This document shows, piece by piece, positions 33,593 through 36,711 of a DNA stretch of 36,711 nt (within the stretch, counting starts at the first letter, position 1; each line of letters starts with the position of its first letter). The translations under genes and the position numbers were made by a program. Below the pieces are notes generated by a model, which made no database searches, had not been told where the DNA came from, and was given only the letters and a program-made list of their open reading frames with translations. The stretch is from Tatlockia sp. (GTDB lineage: Bacteria > Pseudomonadota > Gammaproteobacteria > Legionellales > Legionellaceae), in contig JACCSX010000028.1 of assembly GCA_013812775.1 (NCBI GenBank), forward strand, positions 1 to 36,711, in the 5' to 3' direction.

Positions 33593-34765
33593 ATGGAAAT
33601 GGCAGCACGTATACAACTAGTTAAACCCTCACCTACCCTTGCTGTAGCTGCTAAAGCTGCAAAAATGCGTGCCGAAGGTTTAGATGTCATCGGTTTAGGT
33701 ACCGGTGAACCGGATTTTGATACGCCAGTGCATATCAAACAAGCAGCCATTGCTGCCATCGACTCGGGATTTACAAAATATACTGCCGTTGATGGCATCG
33801 CTGAACTTAAACAGGCTGTCAGAGATAAATTCAGTCGCGATAATGGCCTTAATTATGAACTCAATCAAATCCTTGTTTCAGTGGGCGGCAAACAGAGTTT
33901 TTATAATTTATGTCAGGCTTTCATTAATGAAGGTGACGAGGTGATAATTCCTGCGCCCTATTGGGTTTCATATCCTGATATGGTCTTATTAGCAGGGGGC
34001 ACTCCAGTTATTCTGCAATCAACCTCTGCTGAACGCTATAAAATTTCACCAGCACAACTGGCTAAAGCGATTAATCCCAAAACCAAATTGGTAGTACTAA
34101 ATAGCCCATCGAATCCTTCGGGAATTGCCTATAGCTTTGAAGAATTATGCGGACTTGCGGAAGTATTGCGACAGCATCCTCATGTTCTCATTGCCACAGA
34201 CGACATGTATGAGCACATTATATGGACAATGCCCTTTGCTAATATTTTAAATGCCTGCCCTGATTTATACCCTCGCACAATTGTATTGAATGGCGTTTCC
34301 AAAGCTTACGCGATGACAGGCTGGCGCATTGGCTATGCCGCAGGGCCTGCTCCCTTAATTGATGCCATGAAAACCGTGCAATCCCAATCAACCTCCAACC
34401 CTTGCTCTATCGCCCAAAAAGCCGCTGTAGCTGCTTTAAATGGCGGCTTGGAAACCGTGGAAAATATGGTTGCTGCCTTCCGTAAGCGCCATGACTTTGT
34501 TGTTGAACGTCTATACGAAATGCAAGGCATTGAAGTCATTCCCGCCGACGGCACTTTTTATATCTTCCCAAATGTGCAAGCCATTATAGAAAAACGCGGT
34601 TTTGCCAACGATGTACAATTTTCTGAAACCCTTTTGCAAGAGGTTGGAGTAGCCTTGGTACCCGGCTCTGCTTTCGGTAATGAAGGCTGTATACGTCTTT
34701 CTTTTGCAACCAGTATGGAAGTATTACAAGACGCAATGGATCGTTTACATCGCTTTTGTAAATGA
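33593..34765 (+). CDS. PLP-dependent aspartate/aromatic aminotransferase (class I, AspC-like)
   Basis: From ATG 33593, with GGGAG at 33582-33586, the 390-residue product shows fold-type I features: GLGTGEPDFDTP near 32-43, NSPSNPSG, the PLP aspartate region IATDDMYEHI, and the Schiff-base lysine in VSKAYAMTGWRIGYA. The sequence is closest to the I-gamma type aspartate aminotransferases found in many bacteria. It moves the amino group between aspartate and 2-oxoglutarate. Divergent from uvrB over a 77-base gap. A further 17 residues upstream are possible but unlikely. Substrate range is not decided by sequence. Confidence 0.9.
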   Translation: MEMAARIQLVKPSPTLAVAAKAAKMRAEGLDVIGLGTGEPDFDTPVHIKQAAIAAIDSGFTKYTAVDGIAELKQAVRDKFSRDNGLNYELNQILVSVGGKQSFYNLCQAFINEGDEVIIPAPYWVSYPDMVLLAGGTPVILQSTSAERYKISPAQLAKAINPKTKLVVLNSPSNPSGIAYSFEELCGLAEVLRQHPHVLIATDDMYEHIIWTMPFANILNACPDLYPRTIVLNGVSKAYAMTGWRIGYAAGPAPLIDAMKTVQSQSTSNPCSIAQKAAVAALNGGLETVENMVAAFRKRHDFVVERLYEMQGIEVIPADGTFYIFPNVQAIIEKRGFANDVQFSETLLQEVGVALVPGSAFGNEGCIRLSFATSMEVLQDAMDRLHRFCK

Positions 34766-34816
34766 GTGTAAATCAGGGTAAAAATAAAATATTCTCTAAT
34801 CCCTCTTGACCCACTA

Positions 34817-34839
34817 GCGGAATCAATTTAAGATTCCGC
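34817..34839 (+). terminator. Hairpin after the aminotransferase gene
   Basis: GCGGAATC and GATTCCGC pair perfectly across a 7-base loop. It lies 51 bases after the aminotransferase stop and 5 bases before tRNA-Asn. There is no T-run, so it could be a terminator of low efficiency or a processing site for the tRNA transcript. Confidence 0.4.
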
Positions 34840-34844
34840 CTCAT

Positions 34845-34920
34845 TCCCCGGTAGCTCAGTCGGTAGAGCGGATGACTGTTAATCATTAGGTCGGCGGTTC
34901 GAGCCCGTCCCGGGGAGCCA
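34845..34920 (+). tRNA. tRNA-Asn (anticodon GTT)
   Basis: A 76-base cloverleaf with acceptor arms TCCCCGG and CCGGGGA, D arm TAGCTCAGTCGGTAGAG, anticodon GTT at 34878-34880 in the loop CTGTTAA, T arm with GGTTCGAGCCC, and an encoded CCA end (34918-34920). It reads AAC and AAU codons. tRNA 3' ends are common integration sites, and the next 1.7 kb holds decayed genes, but no second copy of the tRNA end is seen in the window. Confidence 0.97.
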
Positions 34921-35016
34921 TATACAGTAAGGGTTTTGGCTATAAAGCTCGACACACCCAACTCATTATGGGGCACTTGAGAATAACAAGTGACAGCAAC
35001 ACACAAGAGAATCGGC

Positions 35017-35172
35017 ATGAGTTTTCTTTCAGCCAAACGGCTTTTATCACTAATTATCGTAAGTTCTTTCTTCATCATTAATGTATCTTCGCTTGCCGCA
35101 ACACAAAAAACTGTTCAATTAACATCAATTCAAAAAAAAGTGGTAGAACTTGAAGCCAGCTTGGGCACCTAA
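35017..35172 (+). pseudogene. 5' remnant of a class A beta-lactamase-like gene
   Basis: From ATG 35017 (AAGAGA before it) the frame gives a signal peptide (KRLLSLIIVSSFFIINVSSLAA) and then QKKVVELEASLGT, which resembles the first helix of class A beta-lactamases (for example ...ELEASLGGRIGV). The frame stops at 35170-35172, and the sequence then belongs to a GNAT gene. So only the signal peptide and first helix survive. The family call rests on a short match. The break lies near GAAGCCAGCTTGGG, where both reading frames fit the sequence. Confidence 0.55.
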
Positions 35173-35519
35173 AGTAAAACCAGAAGTCACTCCTCGCTGG
35201 CAAACATATCAGAAATATTTCTTATGTAGCTGAACTTGAGAATCAAACAGTTGGCTTTGGGGATCTTACGAGAGATGCTTATTTAGATAGATTCTTTGTG
35301 CATAAAGATTTTCAAGGTCAGGGGATTGCTGCTGTTATTGTGCAAAAATTAGAAGTGCGAGCACATGCATTAAATCTTAAAGTGATAACTACAGTAGCAA
35401 GCATTTCTGCCAAGCCATTTTTTGAAAGGTCTGGATTTGTGGTTATGAAAGAACAACAGGTTGAAATTCACGTAGTAAAATTGACTAATTTTGTAATATT
35501 CATCTGGATAAATTTATGA
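35156..35519 (+). pseudogene. Frameshifted GNAT acetyltransferase remnant
   Basis: The frame starting at 35156 reads PAWAPKVKPEVTPRWQTYQ, then the homology jumps by one base at about 35205-35211 to IRNISYVAELENQTVGFGDL and on to VHKDFQGQGIAAVIVQ (the acetyl-CoA motif Q-x-x-G-x-A) and KPFFERSGFVV. The first 50 or so residues of a GNAT domain are missing. The later open frame alone (GTG 35298) is not a functional gene. Its stop overlaps the next ATG (ATGA), as in an intact operon, which shows the order of genes is ancestral. Confidence 0.7.
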
Positions 35520-35851
35520 AATATAATGGATCCTGCCATTGCCAGCGAGTTAAATTTGTTTGTGAGTTTGATCTAGAACAGCCAACCGTTTGTAATTGCT
35601 CATATTGTCACAAGCGCAATGCGATACTTCATATCGTTGAGGACATAAAAATTTATGAAGGTGAAAAAGAATTAACAGGCTACAGATTCAACAAAATGAA
35701 GGGCGCTCATCATTTTTGCAAACATTGTGGTATATTTATATACAGCACACCTCCTGAGTCTGTTTATCCTTATGCAATCAGTCTTTGTACATTAGATGAG
35801 TGTGATTGGCAGCATTTACCATTGATTCATTTTGAAGGGAAATCTTTATAA
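35516..35851 (+). CDS. GFA/CENP-V-family zinc protein
   Basis: The 111-residue protein carries the zinc motifs of the GFA family: GSCHC at 5-9, CNCSYC near 26-31, and FCKHCGI near 68-74. The family is named after glutathione-dependent formaldehyde-activating enzyme, but most members have unknown function. It appears intact. It is translation-coupled to the broken GNAT gene upstream by an ATGA overlap and sits 17 bases before a second GNAT gene. Confidence 0.85.
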   Translation: MKYNGSCHCQRVKFVCEFDLEQPTVCNCSYCHKRNAILHIVEDIKIYEGEKELTGYRFNKMKGAHHFCKHCGIFIYSTPPESVYPYAISLCTLDECDWQHLPLIHFEGKSL

Positions 35852-35868
35852 AGTAATGTAGAGAAAAT

Positions 35869-36588
35869 ATGGCTAATTTTAAAAAATTAACTCTTGGTGA
35901 AGAACATGCGTTAGAAACTTTTCTAAAGCACTATCCTGAGACATCGATGTTCTTACGATCGAATTTGCGTAACTCAGGAATAGAGTATACAAGCGACACA
36001 CCATATCATGGAGAATATTTCGCACATTACAACTCTTTAGGGCAGATTCAAGGTGTTTTAGCACATTACTGGAATGGAAATATTATGATGCAGTGTCCAG
36101 ATCCAAGTGTGTTAAATGATTTAGTTTATTACTTTAAATCACATTGTACTCGGTCGATTTGTGGTATTTTAGGAGATGAAAGGCAGGCGAAAATCGTGAT
36201 TGATTTACTTGGAATTAATCCGCTATCCTTTGCCTTAAATGCTTTTGATGGCTTATATCAACTGTTACTATCAAAAATAGTCGTGCCAAATAAAGTTACT
36301 TCCGATTATCAGTTAAAAAAAGCAAAATATTGCGATCCATACATTTTAAAAAAATGGCTAACTGATTTTCACGTTGAGGCTCTAGGTGCAGATTTAAGTA
36401 ATACTGTCTCCGTGGAATCAATAAACAATTCAATAAACGACACCTTCAATCGTGATGATCTTTGGACATTAGAGCATAATAATATACCACTGTCTTTGTG
36501 TGGATTTAATGCTTCACTACCAGATATTGTGCAAATTGGGCCTGTATGGACACCAGTAGAGTATCGTAATCATGGTTATGCAAGGTAA
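35869..36588 (+). pseudogene. GNAT-family acetyltransferase gene truncated by an insertion sequence
   Basis: The product matches a GNAT with an N-terminal extension domain (LKHYPETSMFLRSNLRNSGI, GEYFAHYN) and ends at PVWTPVEYRNHGYAR, which is the start of the acetyl-CoA binding motif (R-x-x-G-x-A). The rest of the motif is missing: the stop codon TAA at 36586-36588 belongs to GTAA, the left end of an IS66-type element. So about 60 or more residues of the C-terminus are cut off. A truncated protein without the binding site should be inactive. Confidence 0.8.
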
Positions 36589-36711
36589 CCGTTCGGCCAA
36601 CTACACCTAGCGCTAAAATAGGAGCGCATTAAACTGATCACTTTCAAAAACAGGAGGCGATCATGAAATACAAAGAAGACTGGCAAGCATTAATCAATGA
36701 ATATGAGTCCA
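36585..36711 (+). mobile_element. Left end of an IS66-family insertion sequence (runs off the window)
   Basis: The element begins GTAACCGTTCGG at 36585; IS66-type terminal repeats begin GTAA. It splits the GNAT gene at 36584. If the usual 8-base duplication is made, the copy on this side is TATGCAAG (36577-36584). The right end lies outside the window. Confidence 0.7.
36663..36711 (+). CDS. tnpA: IS66-type accessory protein TnpA, 5' end only
   Basis: ATG 36663 follows a strong AGGAGG site. The first 16 residues, MKYKEDWQALINEYES, match the start of the IS66 accessory protein TnpA (an E-D-W-x-x-L-I pattern that runs into a helix-turn-helix). The gene continues beyond the end of the window. 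The match is short but fits the IS end just upstream. Confidence 0.65.
   Translation, partial: MKYKEDWQALINEYES

Noticed and set aside
34921-36588. A genomic island integrated at tRNA-Asn
   Set aside because: No integrase gene and no repeat of the tRNA 3' end are visible in the window, so only decay and one IS can be supported.
1-36711. CRISPR array or prophage
   Set aside because: No evenly spaced short repeats and no phage structural or integrase genes were seen.

Overview
The window looks like a chromosomal segment from a Legionella-type gammaproteobacterium. The evidence is the AT-rich sequence, the conserved gammaproteobacterial blocks ubiB-tatA-tatB and ygfB-pepP-ubiH-ubiI facing zapA, a 6S RNA next to uvrB, and a middle region rich in long eukaryote-like or effector-like proteins. 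The genus is inferred from gene content and remembered protein families; no search was run.

Layout. 1-1189 (+): the 3' end of ubiB, a short tatA, tatB and a small secreted protein, overlapping like an operon. 1191-6842: mostly minus-strand genes (a membrane protein, a RidA-family protein, an MsrB-MsrA fusion, an MltB-type lytic transglycosylase, a YhhQ-type transporter) around one plus-strand sensor adenylate cyclase. 6992-17419: an accessory region with two small orphan proteins, a 1048-residue protein whose N-terminus has PI-kinase-like motifs and whose C-terminus has a membrane anchor, a beta-lactamase-fold serine hydrolase with a disordered tail, a membrane/coiled-coil protein, a complete class D beta-lactamase, a 196-bp inverted-repeat element, a second kinase-like membrane protein and a secreted sedolisin protease. 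17512-24753 (-): a TolC / lipoprotein adaptor / ABC ATPase / MacB-type permease efflux operon, a secreted surface protein with an Lcl-like end and an outer-membrane beta-barrel. 24866-29696: ubiquinone hydroxylases UbiI and UbiH, PepP and YgfB, divergent from ZapA. 29818-33515: an amidohydrolase-family protein, a broken GST gene, 6S RNA, and uvrB on the opposite strand. 33593-36711: an aminotransferase, tRNA-Asn, then decayed genes (a class A beta-lactamase start, a frameshifted GNAT, an intact GFA-family protein, a second GNAT) ending in the left end of an IS66-type insertion sequence.

How the parts fit. Housekeeping blocks (ubiquinone synthesis, Tat export, cell division, nucleotide excision repair) frame two variable zones. 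The first, at about 7-17.4 kb, holds the best candidates for undescribed biology: two unrelated kinase-fold proteins with C-terminal membrane segments, plausible host-directed effectors. The second, after tRNA-Asn, is decaying and has been hit by an insertion sequence. Three beta-lactam-recognising-fold genes or remnants occur in the one window.
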